Assembly: GCA_032622095.1 (NCBI GenBank)
Contig: CP136068.1
Coordinates: 12,135,729 to 12,199,728, forward strand
DNA length: 64,000 nucleotides
Reading direction: 5' to 3'
Source: Siphonodentalium dalli
Taxonomy: Eukaryota > Mollusca > Scaphopoda > Gadilida > Siphonodentaliidae
The notes beneath the pieces are model-generated. The model had not been told where the DNA came from. It did not search any database and worked only from the letters and a program-made list of their open reading frames with translations. A program made the translations under genes and the position numbers. This document shows, in pieces, positions 23,436-34,020 of this stretch; position 1 is the stretch's first letter, and each line of letters begins with the position of its first letter.

Positions 23436-23472
<37 letters not shown>
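23436..23472. repeat. (CT)n microsatellite
   Basis: About 18 CT dinucleotides follow ACGAAAATAAATGATAT, which resembles a short retroposon tail, then TTTCTATTG. This lies in the LINE 2 gap just after MITE A2. Confidence 0.9.
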
Positions 23473-23475
<3 letters not shown>

Positions 23476-23618
23476 ATTGTAGAGCAATATGAAATTTTGG
23501 GTTAAAGTCACGGAAGTCGTGGATTTCATGTTGTCCGCGAAATAAATAAATTATCGCTACCCAACTATCCAATCAATATCCCGACAACCCTTTGGCTTAG
23601 AGAGAGAGGGAATAAATG

Positions 23619-23906
23619 CTATATTGTTCTTGACATAGACAATAACACCGCCCCTATGTTATCGGTATGAACTTTATCTCTACGTTCAGGTTCGTGGAAA
23701 CCAGGTATCAGCAAATCGTTTTCTTCATTTTTGGTACTAAGCCGGGACTCCGTAAAACCACACACGTCATACATGTCGTTTTGGATTTCGGTGGAAATAA
23801 CATCAAGTTTCGGGAAAATACTCTGCACATTCAAGTGGAACAGTGATAGTTCTCCGTCGGTTCCAGGTCCGAGGTTAGGCAAAATATCGCCCGAAATTAA
23901 AGGCAC
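23619..23906 (-). pseudogene. LINE 2 endonuclease N-terminal part with 2A-like relic
   Basis: The frame begins at the TTAA where MITE A3 inserted. It reads LISGDILPNLGPG, then SLFHLNVQSIFPKLDVISTE, then DVCGFTESRLS and LLIPGFHEPERRD, the opening of an APE-type LINE endonuclease (N-x-QS, E-x-RL). The SGDI-x-PN-x-GP stretch occupies the place where many CR1-type elements carry a 2A-like D(V/I)ExNPGP peptide. The Glu and the Pro are both Leu here, so it should not function. The true N-terminus is cut off by the MITE. Confidence 0.7.
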
Positions 23907-24316
23907 GTGAGGCTTAAGTTGTCGAAAATATTCATATTTGTTCTAATCACTGTAAACAGAAAAACATTAAAACGCATACAGCTTCGTTCATACCATGACC
24001 ATCGCGTAAACAGCTTGTTATCATAAAGACCTACTATATTTTACCTAAGCAAGAGCCTGGTTGTGTTACAGAAGACAGCACAATGATACTGGCTAATCAC
24101 ACACAAATGGCATGAACGCTCTTTATTAGATCCATATCAGGAATTCACCAACAAAGACCGATCTTTATGTTTACCATTATACTATCAAGAAACACCAGAA
24201 AAGTAACTTTTTAAGCTTTTGTTTACAAAACACTAGTCAAACATATGACAATAACATACTGTTTATGCGATATTTCTTATTTGTATACGGACAAAGTCTG
24301 TCTACATTTTGATGTC
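23897..24316 (+). mobile_element. Family A TTAA MITE (A3), 3'-truncated
   Basis: It starts at TTAA 23,897-23,900 with AGGCACGTGAGGC and follows A1 base for base apart from small changes until TCTACATTTTGATG at 24,316, where homology ends abruptly. About 80 bp of the right end are missing. Its left end abuts the LINE 2 endonuclease. Confidence 0.85.
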
Positions 24317-25376
24317 CAATTCAATATGTTTATTTCCCATTAAACTGTAAAAACAGTGTTTGAGAATATAATACATAATATAACAGGCGGGGTATACATT
24401 GACATAGATAATATATACATAATTGTTACGAGGTTACAAAACGAAAGTGGATTCTCTCCCCTTTAAGTATTAGTATATAACTTCGACTGACAAGTAATTA
24501 ACAAAACAATTTGGAGATGACCAATTTTCATTTCATCACGACAGAGTTATTATTGATAATTTCAATAACACGCATATTGATCCACTTTATTATTGGATAT
24601 GGTCAACACATTTTGGTGGTATAATCATACTATCAGTACAATTTCTGGTATAATGGGAAAACTTCAGATAACTTATTTGTTTTCGACTCCATCGTTTTAT
24701 ACTACATATATGCTGCTTTATAAAAAAACAAGGAGAGAGAGACCACATTTTTAGAGTAAATTCATCAATATATAATCACACACGTAAAATTTCTATAATT
24801 CAGAATTCACAATGAAATATTTACCCCGGGTGAAAAAAGGAATTTGGTAGGGGTCACTCCCACTGGTGTATATACGGTATGTTTCTGATCGAAAAGGGGC
24901 ATTGCATGCAATTGAAACGGGACACCAGGCCATTCGACGTGGGTTCAAACGAAATAAAATAAAGTTTATAAAAGTCTGTGAAATAAGTATTTCCAAGTAT
25001 ACATGTAACACCAGACATAAGCAATTTATCCAGATAACTCTACATATATACTCTACAGTTCAGTGTCGATAGACTTCTATGTTTGTTTGCACCTCATGAA
25101 CCACTGCGAATGTGTCAGGTCCCTTTAAAATATTTTGTTATGTAGTCAATAGAGTTATCGCTCCTCCTACACACCGTGGACTCCTTATTCGTCCGACTTA
25201 AAGTTGTGCTCTGTAAATTTATGAGGAGGAATGAATTTGTTAATCGAACCAATTAGGGTAGTGACGCACGTTCCAAATTAGTTGACAATAAGGAGGGGAT
25301 CGTTCTGCATTTTATACAGAACGGTTTAAAGTTTGTCTCACGCTAGAGACAATTAAATACATGGTGATATACACTA
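24317..25376. other. Possible minus-strand LINE 3' tail, otherwise nothing
   Basis: The text at 24,320-24,375, read on the minus strand, is AACACTGTTTTTACAGTTTA then ATGGGAAATAAACATATTG. This is the style of a LINE 3'UTR end and abuts truncated MITE A3. The remainder shows no gene. Confidence 0.4.
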
Positions 25377-25512
25377 TTGTCTGACGGGGCGGGGCGGGGG
25401 GGGGGTTCACTGTTAAGTGGTCTGTTGTTGGATAGCTATGTTCATTTGAACGATAAATTTATATACGTTATAGTCCAGGAGATATTGGTCAACCTCTGCA
25501 CCCCCCCCCCAT
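25377..25512 (+). mobile_element. LINE 3-type 3' end fragment, plus orientation
   Basis: TAGTCCAGGAGATATTGGTC and AACCTCTGCACCCCCC at 25,470-25,512 match, in opposite orientation, the end of LINE 3 at 27,960-28,005. The two fragments form an inverted pair around about 2.4 kb of other repeats. Poly-G and poly-C runs mark both edges. Confidence 0.75.
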
Positions 25513-26847
25513 TGGTGATGTTATCAAGAAATCACTTGGTGTACCAACGTTTGTTGAACTGAATGCAAGAGCTCATCAACGTAACATTCCTCTGGATGTT
25601 CTTCGCGTTGAACATTTCACCCTTGTGTTGATGGCATTTGTATTTTCTTGAACCATACCACCCAGCGTGAGTATGACATATCAACCAACTATCAAAGGTA
25701 TCGCCTTTAAGACTACACCCCAGTCTTGGTATACAGCAGTAGCCAATGGCATACTCCTGGTCCAGTTGTTTAAGAGCGGCTTCCAAACGGATGGGAACAT
25801 ACAATCTTAGCATACAAGGAAAGCAAAGCCACACATGAGATCCTGTCTGAATCTAAAACATAACAAAATAAGGGGCGGTGCAGTCATGGTCCAATTTCAG
25901 TTCCACTATCATGACACATACCCACAAAGCACCGTGTGTATTGTTATCATCTGCTTGGATCTGTTCGGTGAGACGATTGCTGGACACCAACAAGCTTGTT
26001 CTTATGATCACGTTCAAGGAGTTTGGGTATATTATGCATTATGGTCTTCTACGCCTTAGCAGAAATGCAACCGTCAAATGTCGGGCTTTCAACATTCGAA
26101 GCCATATACAGAAGTTGTCCGGGTACGTCAGTGCATTAGATGAGTATGTGAATTGATGAACCATATATTGAGAAGTGGCCGTTTGGGAAGATCACCAGGT
26201 GTACACGTTGTTATCCCCATTAGGTCACCAAAGCTGACAATACGCAGATAGATAGGTCCTTCCCTTCTGAAAGCTAGTATACGCATCGACCGAATAACTT
26301 TATAGTGTACCGCACAAGATGACGCATATACCCCATATATAGCATCTGAATTATACCATAAGCTATACCACGAATGAAGCTCGCTAAGAATTCCAAGCTT
26401 TCGAAACCAACACGTGAGCTGGACACCGGCATATGTATTGTTTGAAACATTCCTATTAGTTGCACACTCCTACAAAGAAGAGTAGTGAACTGTTGTTGTG
26501 AGTGAGATAGATTAATCTGACGAAGAGACGGAAACGATTCTAGATAATGCTGAATGTGGCAATTCAGAATAAGCTCAGGTACTGTTGTTTTGATTCTTGG
26601 AAGTCATAATATGACTAATTCGGCGCACCTATATACGGTTACGGCCAGTATGAGCCCTTAGTGGAGACAGGATTTTGAAATGCCACATTGCGATTGTGGG
26701 TTTTCATCCTTCCAAAAGGCTACGACTTGCATTGGAACTAATATATGGCTTATATTATGTACCGTTTCGTTTATACAAATCATTATTATGACAAAACGTT
26801 GAAATTAGTATGTGATAATATCGGCTTCTTTTCAAGTTGTGCCCGCC
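25513..26847. other. Unrecognised stretch with frames open on both strands
   Basis: A 100-codon minus-strand frame (25,532-25,834; AIGYCCIPRLGCSLKGDTFD) and plus-strand text such as LNARAHQRNIPLDVLRVEHF (about 25,556-25,615) look less random than their surroundings. A decayed DNA-transposon transposase or integrase is possible. No catalytic motif could be placed, so nothing is called. Confidence 0.3.
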
Positions 26848-27870
26848 AGTTTGGCCACCATATTGACTGTGAGTATCACTTACCAAACCCTAATGAATCA
26901 TTCATAGATATCAACATGTAATGGTGGGTAGAAATCGCGAAACAATAACGCCAAACCTAAGAAAGTAAAGGAATGTAGGCGTGTTTTCAAATTTCGGTCG
27001 CCATTTTGGCCGCCATCTTCGATTTGGAAAACCATTTCTTGCATGAGATGTAAGGTAATTACTTCACCTCAGTATTTCCAACTCAACTGTACGCATGGAT
27101 GGAGTTGTCTCGACAATAATGCCCAATGATGTGAATAAGAGGGAATTTCGGTGATTTTTCAAAATCTGTCTGCCATTGTGGGCGCCATTTTGGATTTGGG
27201 GGACTTTTATTTGGATATGGTACAAGGAAAGTTCTTCGCCTAAGTGTTCCCAACTTACAATAGTAAGCAGGTGTGGAGTTGTCATGACAATAATGCTCAC
27301 TGATGTTAAAATCAGCGATTTTCGGCGATTTTTTATTTCTGGTGGCCATTTTGGCCGCCATCTTGGATTTGGGTAAATATTCCTCAACTCAGGTATAAGA
27401 GGAATCCTAGCTCGAGTATCTCCTGCAAATATATATGCATGGGTGTTGTTATAATAGCAATAACATTCATTGATTCGAAACATAACATCGCATTTGGGAA
27501 AACGTGATATCGGACAAAAATATCCCGCAATGAATGCATATTATGGTCCCCATGTGTTCGCCAATGACTCCTCTATATGATAAATCTATAACATGACGCA
27601 AACATTCTAACATTTTCCCACAGAGACAAACGAAAGGTGGTAACATGTCAGAAAAATAGCATATTTTCACATTTCGGCGGCCATCTTGGCCGCCATATTG
27701 GATTCTGGTGTCGGATTTTTGCCTAATTTGTAAGGGTTGTATATTAGCATAACGAATCGAGCGGAAAACAAGACCGCATGTGCTATCATCTTTACTATAA
27801 TGGCGATCAAAGAGACCTGGTGCATTTAAAAACAATGGCCGCCATGATGGACGCCATCTTGTCTGGAGTC
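26848..27870. repeat. ~160-170-bp tandem array with paired GGCCGCCAT boxes
   Basis: GGCC(G/A)CCAT(A/C/T)TTGGATTTGG-type boxes recur at about 26,848, 27,008, 27,180, 27,352, 27,688 and 27,840. Spacings are close to 160-172 bp, or twice that. Most are preceded 12-17 bp upstream by a second box (CGGNGGCCATTTTGG). Other shared words are GTTGTC(T/A)(C/T)GACAATAATGC and AATTTCGG(T/C)GAT. The minus-strand frame at 27,064-27,483 is a repeat translation, not a gene. Confidence 0.85.
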
Positions 27871-27949
27871 TCTGCGGCCACTTTTTTTTCTTGTTAACAA
27901 GTGAACAAAATTAGAGGAGACCTTAGGGAAGAAAATTAGTGGGGTGAAG

Positions 27950-28802
27950 TTAAGTCCTGGGGGGGTGCAGAGGTTGACCAATATATCCTGGACTATTATG
28001 TAACACTTGATGTTTCTTATTTCTTAACAGTAAAGATGCCTTATGTGCACTCGGCCGTGTATAGTAAAATTTGGCTATGAATTTTTCGCGTACATGTTGA
28101 AGAACCGGACAAACTAGTAATGTATGGATTTCATCGCCCACTTGTTCGTTACAAAGTGTACATAGTCGGTCTCTAATTGGAATTTCGGTGTTACTCCATG
28201 ATTTAGTTTCGATCGCCAAGTAATGATTACGCGTTCTGAAGCGCATTATAGTTTGTGCCTCTGCTGTCGTAAGCTTGAAAATGTAATTCTCAGTTTCAAA
28301 CACTTCTTTAATTTCTCTGTAAAATAGATATTTATTGGGCGATGCCATCGTTCTTCGCCAGTGGTTTATATACATATCTTTGAGTCCTGTTTTTGTCGTT
28401 TCTCGAAACCAGTTGAGGCTTACTATATTATGATAAAGCCAGACATGCATAAGGCCCATTTCATATAGAGTATTTTTGACGAGACTTAACCAAGGATGGG
28501 TGTATTCATTTCCAGGGCTGTTAAAATCGTTATATATTGTATGATACAAGACGAATGATAATTTCGATTTAGGTCCACTAACAAGCCTCGCCCAGTAATT
28601 TAAAATTCTATGTTTAATTTTAAACCCAATCGGTAGAAGGCCCAACTCGCCATATACACAGATAGTCGGTGTCGAACTTTTTAACTTTAAGATATACTTC
28701 CAAACCATAGTTCCGTTTTTCCAATCTGGTCAATATTTTCCGTACCCCAAATTTCACATCCATATATAAGCACTGGTACCACCGTTTTTTCATATAATTC
28801 AA
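27950..28802 (-). pseudogene. LINE 3 thumb and C-terminal domain
   Basis: A frame of 252 codons covers VWKYILKLKSSTPTICVYGE, LGLLPIGFKIKHRILNYWAR and, near the end, RLCTLCNEQVGDEIHTLLVC, a CxxC...H...C zinc-knuckle as in other LINE tails. It closes NSPGYIGQPLHPPRT. The link to the YADD frame at about 28,700 needs a one-base shift. Confidence 0.8.
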
Positions 28803-29433
28803 TTATGGTAGACAGGCTGAGTTTAAGTTTTCGCGTCTTCCATATGAGGGAAAACATTGATCGCTTCGCTTCCTCGCACCTACGTTTAATTTCGGAGTTA
28901 AAAGATCCAGATTTGCTGAATATTATGCCTAGATATTTGTATTCCTTTGTCGTTTTAATTATTTTACCATCAAGCTTGAAAATCCTACTGTGCTTTCTGT
29001 TATGTCCGAAAATGACTACGGTGCTCTTTTCGTTATTAATTTTCATCTTCCAACGGGAACAATACCTTGTATATATATTCATAACTTTTTGTAATCCTTT
29101 TTGTGTCTTAGCAAATAAGACTGTATCGTCTGCATACAGGAGGCAAAATAACTTAACTAACCCGAACACTGCAGTTTCGCTTAAATCGGAAATTTGGATT
29201 CCATTTATTTGGTTTTCGTTCATAAAATTTTCAAGGTCGTTCAAGTAGATGGAAAAAAGTATCGGGGATAAATTCCCACCCTGCCTCAAGCCAATATCAC
29301 AGGGGAAACTTGGAGAACATTGGTTATTATTAGTTACTCTAGATTTAACTCCATCATAAATATTCATAATTACATTTAGCACTTTTCCTGTTATACCAAT
29401 ATCAAATAGTTGGTCCAGAGTCCGACTCGCCAC
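28687..29433 (-). pseudogene. LINE 3 RT motifs B-E, YADD intact
   Basis: The frame of 248 codons has GLRQGGNLSPILFSIYLNDL (motif B), LLYADDTVLFAKTQKG (motif C with both catalytic Asp), WKMKINNEKSTVVIFG (motif D) and KYLGIIFSK (motif E), then a Y-E-K-T-V-V-P-V-L-I-Y-G-C-E-I-W thumb helix. Motif A lies in the overlapping frame upstream, so one frameshift alone breaks the palm. Confidence 0.88.
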
Positions 29434-29927
29434 ACATTATCGTATGCTTTTGATAAATCTATAAAAGCGCAGTATAAACTGGTGTCTTTTTTCTGAGTGA
29501 GTTCAATGAGGCACTTCAATGTAAACATGTGATCGACTGTTGAATAATTCTTACGAAAACCAGCTTGGTTCTCGGACAAGAGATGATTTTGTTCTAGAAA
29601 TATATTGATTCGGTTACTGAGAATAGATGTAAATAACTTCGCGATACAGCTTACCAACGTGATAGGTCTATAGTTTTCTGGCAGCATAGAATCCTTAGCT
29701 TTGTAAATCGGTTGTATTAGGCCTATACCCCACTCGTCGGGGATAATACCACAATTGAGAATAATGTTAAAAAAAATTAAATATATATATTTCATTTTGT
29801 GGAATGTCGATTTGATATACTCATTTCGAATAGAGTCTACTCCACTGGCCTTCCCATTTTTTAGGTTTCTAACTGCAAGTTCTATTTCATCAGTTGTAAT
29901 CTCAACGTCTAAACAACAAGTTTTCAT
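29391..29927 (-). pseudogene. LINE 3 RT fingers and motif A
   Basis: The frame of 178 codons has LKNGKASGVDSIRNEYIKS, PIYKAKDSMLPENYRPITLV, NQAGFRKNYSTVDHMFTLK and CAFIDLSKAYDNVWRVGL. The catalytic Asp of motif A is present. It loses frame after VWRVGLWT and the reading continues in the 29,433-28,687 frame. Confidence 0.88.
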
Positions 29928-29998
29928 CGGCGGGTTGAACGTGTCAATATCTGATGTAGCAGATCTATTTTGATCACTAAAATATTCATGAAACTGTT

Positions 29999-30488
29999 TT
30001 ATTGAGGGAGTTTTTTTTGTCTTGTTTCATTATCAGCATCCCTTAGAAGTCTCCAATACTCACGCGGCGATTTAGTTTTCATTTTAGAGATGTTTTCACG
30101 CATATCATAATCATATACTTTTTTTGCATTTCGCAATGACCGCTTATATTTTCTGCGCGCGTCAATCATACGTTGTCGATTATTTTCATTCGGCTGTTCC
30201 CTATATGTTTTGCAAGTTTTTCGGTAGGATTTTCTAAATTCAACACACGAACCTTTATACCACGGTTGGCATCTTCGTTTGCAAGATTGATATTTGGGAT
30301 TTGGCATTTTTGTGCCCAGACTATTAGCGTTTGAGATGTCATCATGTGTTATACAATTTCCATCTATAAAAGCGTTTTCTAATGATATCAGTTTTTCCAT
30401 AAGATTGGTAGTTTCTGTTGAGCTAAGGCTATCAACAAAGTACCATGACCTTTCATCGGTCCACCGGTTGAAATTTACATTACGCGTC
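29999..30488 (-). pseudogene. LINE 3 EN-RT linker
   Basis: The coding text (WTDERSWYFVDSLSSTETTN ... SCVEFRKSYRKTCKTYREQP ... MKTKSPREYWRLLRD) is the Arg/Lys-rich linker with KSPREYWRLL that precedes the RT of many LINEs. The open frame continues into MITE A4 at its N-terminal end, so those first residues (to about 30,586) are not LINE. Confidence 0.75.
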
Positions 30489-30567
30489 TCTTTATGTTTG
30501 TGGCGGTTTTTGACGGGTGGAAATATTTTCACAGCATACCCACCGCCAAGGCCAACCGTACCTTTAA
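30489..30567 (+). mobile_element. Family A MITE right end (A4)
   Basis: About 75 bp (CTTTATGTTTGTGGCGG ... GACGGGTGG ... GCCAACCGTACCT) match the right end of A1, followed by TTAA at 30,564-30,567. The rest of the element is absent, and the junction is exactly at LINE 3. This could be a deleted insertion. Confidence 0.85.
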
Positions 30568-31141
30568 TAGCAATTGTCTGAGCCATGCGGGTGTTGTGGC
30601 ACGATCATTAGGAGCGGAAGAGACGTCTCTTGGTACCCCAGTTTTATTACATAGGCGCGATTCATGAACATTTCGTCGGAGTTCACGATCGAAAGTATGA
30701 GTAGTACTCTAATGATCTTGAATTGGTTTGTTCCATTCATACATGTAGCCAAGTTTACGTAATAAAGTAGAAGCTTGGACGTATATCGATCACATCGCTA
30801 TTTACGTTTCGCATATCGCGCGCGATTATAGAATGTGCCTACCCTTGAGCGGTGATAGTCATCCTGGATAATATCGATGATAATTTATGGTGCTAGATAA
30901 TATGTTGGTAGGGTTTTTCATTTGATCATAGTTCTATCGGCGCGACATTGGCTCAATTGCAAGCTCTTCGCTAAAGACACACAGGGACAATGAGTTGTGA
31001 AGTAAGAGAGTAATATATATTAATATGTGGATATAAGATAAAACAAAATATGAAAAAATATATTCATGACAAAACAGTTCTTAAAGAAGGAAGTACAACT
31101 TATACGAAGATGTTCATTGGTCACATGACATTACTCAATAC
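30568..31141. other. Unassigned; 3' flank of the Ig gene
   Basis: No domain is recognised. A minus-strand AATAAA lies at about 30,645 and could serve as a poly(A) signal for the Ig gene, about 0.5 kb past the candidate stop, but it is close to LINE/MITE sequence. No other candidate is convincing. Confidence 0.3.
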
Positions 31142-31169
31142 TTACAACGCACAGAAGACTGCTTTGTGT
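31142..31169 (-). CDS. Ig gene candidate last exon (or 24-nt micro-exon)
   Basis: After the strong acceptor CACTTTCCCACTAG, the reading completes a Glu codon (GA|A) and gives HKAVFCAL followed by TAA at 31,144-31,142. The same TAA lies inside a strong donor GTAAGT at 31,145-31,140. The exon may therefore instead end at 31,146 and splice further left to an exon I cannot find. Very short, so tentative. Confidence 0.4.
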
Positions 31170-31496
31170 CTAGTGGGAAAGTGTGAACATATGTTTAGTG
31201 ACATTATTCTGTTTTGTGACATTTGAATTTTTATGCAAATATTTGTAAACTATCATGTACTGTTGAACTACTTCCTAATACTAGCTAAACTGGGTCGAAA
31301 ATCAATGCGTTGTCACTAGATAAGCAGTCAACCTTTCCAACAAGATACAATATGGTCACCAACGCTTTGTAACATTTTTACACTGAATTTCCCATCCAAT
31401 TGATACCACTTTACCTCCCTTTTGTGATATCTGTAACTTATCTACACTACAAAATTGCTTTGTTAATTTCGGTGTAGCAACGGGTGTTATACTCAC

Positions 31497-31524
31497 TCAT
31501 CAGTCGTGTCTGGTGTGTTCTTTT
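31497..31524 (-). CDS. Ig gene cytoplasmic micro-exon
   Basis: The 28-nt exon lies between acceptor CACTTTCTATTCCAG and donor GTGAGT. It joins the TM exon in phase 1 and reads (K)KNTPDTTD, ending in phase 2. It gives a Thr/Asp-rich stretch just inside the membrane. Both splice sites are strong and the frame stays open, but such short exons can arise by chance. Confidence 0.55.
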
Positions 31525-32070
31525 CTGGAATAGAAAGTGGATCAATGTTTAGTATGATACCTATAATATTTAGCGAGTAAATGTTTTTGTTTAACAACCA
31601 TTTGAAAACTACTTTCTTTGCGTCAACCATTCTTAAATAAAAACCATCAGAATAGCCAGTTTACTATGTACATTCCCATACATGAAATATAATAGCTCTT
31701 TATTTAATCTGACTCCATTTATACTTGCACTTGCATATACGCATACCTTGTCCAACATGTCACTCAATTCCAGCAAAACGGATATATACTTTAAGCATTA
31801 ACAAATATTTACATGGAGATAACTAAATCCTTCCTTTACTAAATCTTCATGAGTAGTTCCTGATAATAAGTTCATGCATTTGAACTTTTAACCTAAACAT
31901 TTACCACAAATGAACATCAATTCGTCTGCACTTGTATAATAGTTTCGTACATACGTCATCTGCTATGTTTCTTGAACACCCCTATAAATGAATAATATAC
32001 CATTACAATGTATTATTTTATAACTGAGTGGAATAATCACTTATTATAGACAGAGTTAACGTAAACTCAC

Positions 32071-32211
32071 TTCTCGGGTGATACACTCTCTTAATGGCGA
32101 AACCCACCAGCAGGAACACCAGTGCTGCAAATACCAGTGAGCCGACGATTACACCGACGAGTTCTGCAGTGGCTAAACCAACAACTGCTTCACTAGTACC
32201 ATCATTGATAT
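32071..32211 (-). CDS. Ig gene transmembrane exon
   Basis: The exon is 141 nt, phase 1 at both ends, with acceptor CTTATTGCAG and donor GTGAGT. It encodes a short acidic stalk (DINDGTSEA), a hydrophobic helix VGVIVGSLVFAALVFLLV and then KRVYHPR, a basic stop-transfer signal. This makes the protein a type I membrane protein anchored at the cell surface. Codons 812-858 of the model. Confidence 0.88.
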
Positions 32212-32656
32212 CTGCAATAAGTGGCAAACAGGGTATTGGTAATTTCATCAAGCATATAACATATACCATATCATAACATTACATATAATATACACTCTTC
32301 AAAGATGTCTAGTCAGGTAGTGACAAGATTAAACGAATTGAAATTGACGATGGTATGCAACTTCACACCATAGTCGTGGTGATCACAATACAAAAATCAC
32401 AGAAAATAATGATCGATAGTCGATATAATTTTATATAATAGACTGAAGCACTGGAGTGGTCCGTCTGAATAATATTGCAAAATGTTAAAATTTGCTATTT
32501 TAAAATACGCATCGTAATAACTATACTAGAGTAATAAACTATACGTGGTTCCCAAATGTCGACAGATTCAGAACAATATATATTCTTGCATTTTGTCAGG
32601 ACTTGCACAGCTTTCCATTCTATTGGGTTAAACTGCAGCCACAACATACTAGACAT

Positions 32657-32722
32657 ACACACCCGACAAAATCATAAAACACCCGACAAAATCATAAAAA
32701 ACCCGACAAAATCATAAAACCC
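32657..32722. repeat. Three tandem 20-bp units ACCCGACAAAATCATAAAA
   Basis: ACACCCGACAAAATCATAAA is repeated three times directly beside the donor of the FN3 exon (32,744), in the intron between the FN3 and TM exons. Confidence 0.95.
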
Positions 32723-32743
32723 GTGCACACCACTTATACTAAC

Positions 32744-33061
32744 CACCGACAGATGAAGCTAAAGTTCTGATGTCCAACACAATACTGGATTCACATTGTG
32801 ATGCTTCGTTGTACTTGTTCACAGCAACAACCTTCACTGAATAGTTGGTTGCAGCCAGTAAGTCATCGATATATACAGTAAGCCTTGTTCCACCACCATC
32901 ACTCCGTCTTAATATTTGCATCCATACAGCAGAAGACACTATTTTTATATATACCAGAAAGTGTTGCTCGTCGCCATTGTTGTACCCTGGATTCCAAGCT
33001 ATCATCGCTGACTCGTCAGTGATGTTGTCAAGTAGTAAATGCTCAGGTTTATCTGGACATC
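32744..33061 (-). CDS. Ig gene fibronectin type III exon
   Basis: The exon is 318 nt (106 codons), with acceptor TTCTTTTATTCAG, donor GTTAGT and phase 1-1. FN3 hallmarks are CPDKPEHLLLDNITDESAMI, then the core Trp in AWNPGYNNGDEQHFLVY, then the Tyr corner in LLAATNYSVKVVAVNKYNEA. It is the only FN3 and sits next to the membrane, as in nephrin-type receptors. N-glycosylation sequons NIT and NYS are present. A donor two codons earlier in the same phase (GTGGTT) is weaker. Confidence 0.9.
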
Positions 33062-33639
33062 CTGAATAAAAGAATAATGCCATACATTGTACGTTTCATA
33101 TGTACATATCGACATGATAACACAGCAAATTGAAGCGAGTTACGAGGCGTTTCCAAACTGAAGCCATGATCTTGAAAACATTGGTTGTATACTTTTGTAC
33201 CGAGTATAATGCTATACAGGTGTAGTATGTATTCTATCCCGTGTTCTTCTGCGTTCGCGAACAATACAGACCGCCAAGACATGACCCGTGAACAGGTTGA
33301 AAACATGTTCTTGGCGATTTGAACACCTGAGAACAGGCCAGAACCAAGAAACAACACTTGAAATGGGCGAATGAGAATCCAGACAAGTGAACAAGTTGTT
33401 TTCTATTCCTGGACTGTTATCCGGTGTTCGAATCATTGAGAAACTATATTCGCGGTATTCCGTCTTGGTATTTCTCGTAAATACACCATATAGTAAATAA
33501 TGTTGTCTGGTCGCTCTCGTTACCTCTGGCATCGACCTCTCTAGTTCCCTGGACTGTTGAGGGCTGAATATAGTATTTCCCGAGGAATCCGAATTAAATA
33601 TAGTATACTTCAGCCAATTGATAAGAAAAATCTGCTGTG

Positions 33640-34020
33640 TTCATGGAACCATTCAGCCTGTTCTCCCGAAAATCAAATTATCTGCTTACAATAGAACTTG
33701 TTTTAGGTTTATAAACTGCTGAGAATCGCCTCATTTTGAGTCGATAATGTACTGAAACTGAGAGAAGTTTGGTCACATTATCGACTCACAATGATGCGAT
33801 TGAATGCATATTATGTGCGCACAATGAGACATATAAGCCAGCTCAAGACTTTTCAGGTGTACGATCTTTAACATGTGTTTTCAATGTGGCCCGTGCCATA
33901 AATCGAAATAACCGACATGGCTACATCATCTGTTTGTCTCAGAATCAAGTAGTCACATTATGTACCTATTTCTCTTTTTAGGTCCATAATGAGCGTACTT
34001 GCGCGAGGATATGTTTCAAT
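33640..34020. repeat. Intronic repeat copy shared with 41.1-41.5 kb
   Basis: CAGCCTGTTCTCCCG, GTGTTTTCAATGTGGCCCG and GCCA, AGAATCAA, ACCTATTTCTCTTTTTAGGTCC and CGAGGATAT appear in the same order as at 41,140-41,490. The copies are about 380 bp long and clearly diverged. Both lie within introns of the Ig gene. Confidence 0.65.

Larger units (their letters stand above)
20100..23906 (-). mobile_element. LINE 2, dead non-LTR retrotransposon split by a MITE
   Basis: In minus-strand order the pieces are: endonuclease N-part (23,906-23,619), insertion zone (23,600-22,851), endonuclease C-part (22,813-22,205), RT fingers (21,834-21,610), RT palm (21,455-21,138), RT thumb (21,115-20,663) and C-terminal knuckle (20,579-about 20,160). 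The order is that of an APE-type LINE (CR1/jockey-like). Several frameshifts, mutated catalytic residues and an internal MITE make it inactive. The exact 3' end is not defined; LINE-like coding runs to about 20,160. Confidence 0.88.
27950..30488 (-). mobile_element. LINE 3, near-complete RT region, frameshifted
   Basis: Pieces in minus-strand order: pre-RT linker (30,488-29,999), RT fingers and motif A (29,927-29,391), motifs B and C (29,433-28,687), thumb and C-terminal domain (28,708-27,950). The overlaps show only single-base frame changes between them, so the copy is fairly young. No endonuclease is present: the 5' side is cut at 30,489 where a family A MITE end begins. The 3' end has a poly-G/C run near 27,960, which recurs at 25.5 kb. 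Confidence 0.88.

Noticed and set aside
25532-25834. 100-codon minus frame, possible transposase/integrase
   Set aside because: No catalytic triad or known motif could be placed; the plus strand is equally open.
27064-27483. 139-codon minus frame with internally repeated IPNPRWRPKW-like peptides
   Set aside because: Translation of the 170-bp tandem array; period matches the DNA repeat.
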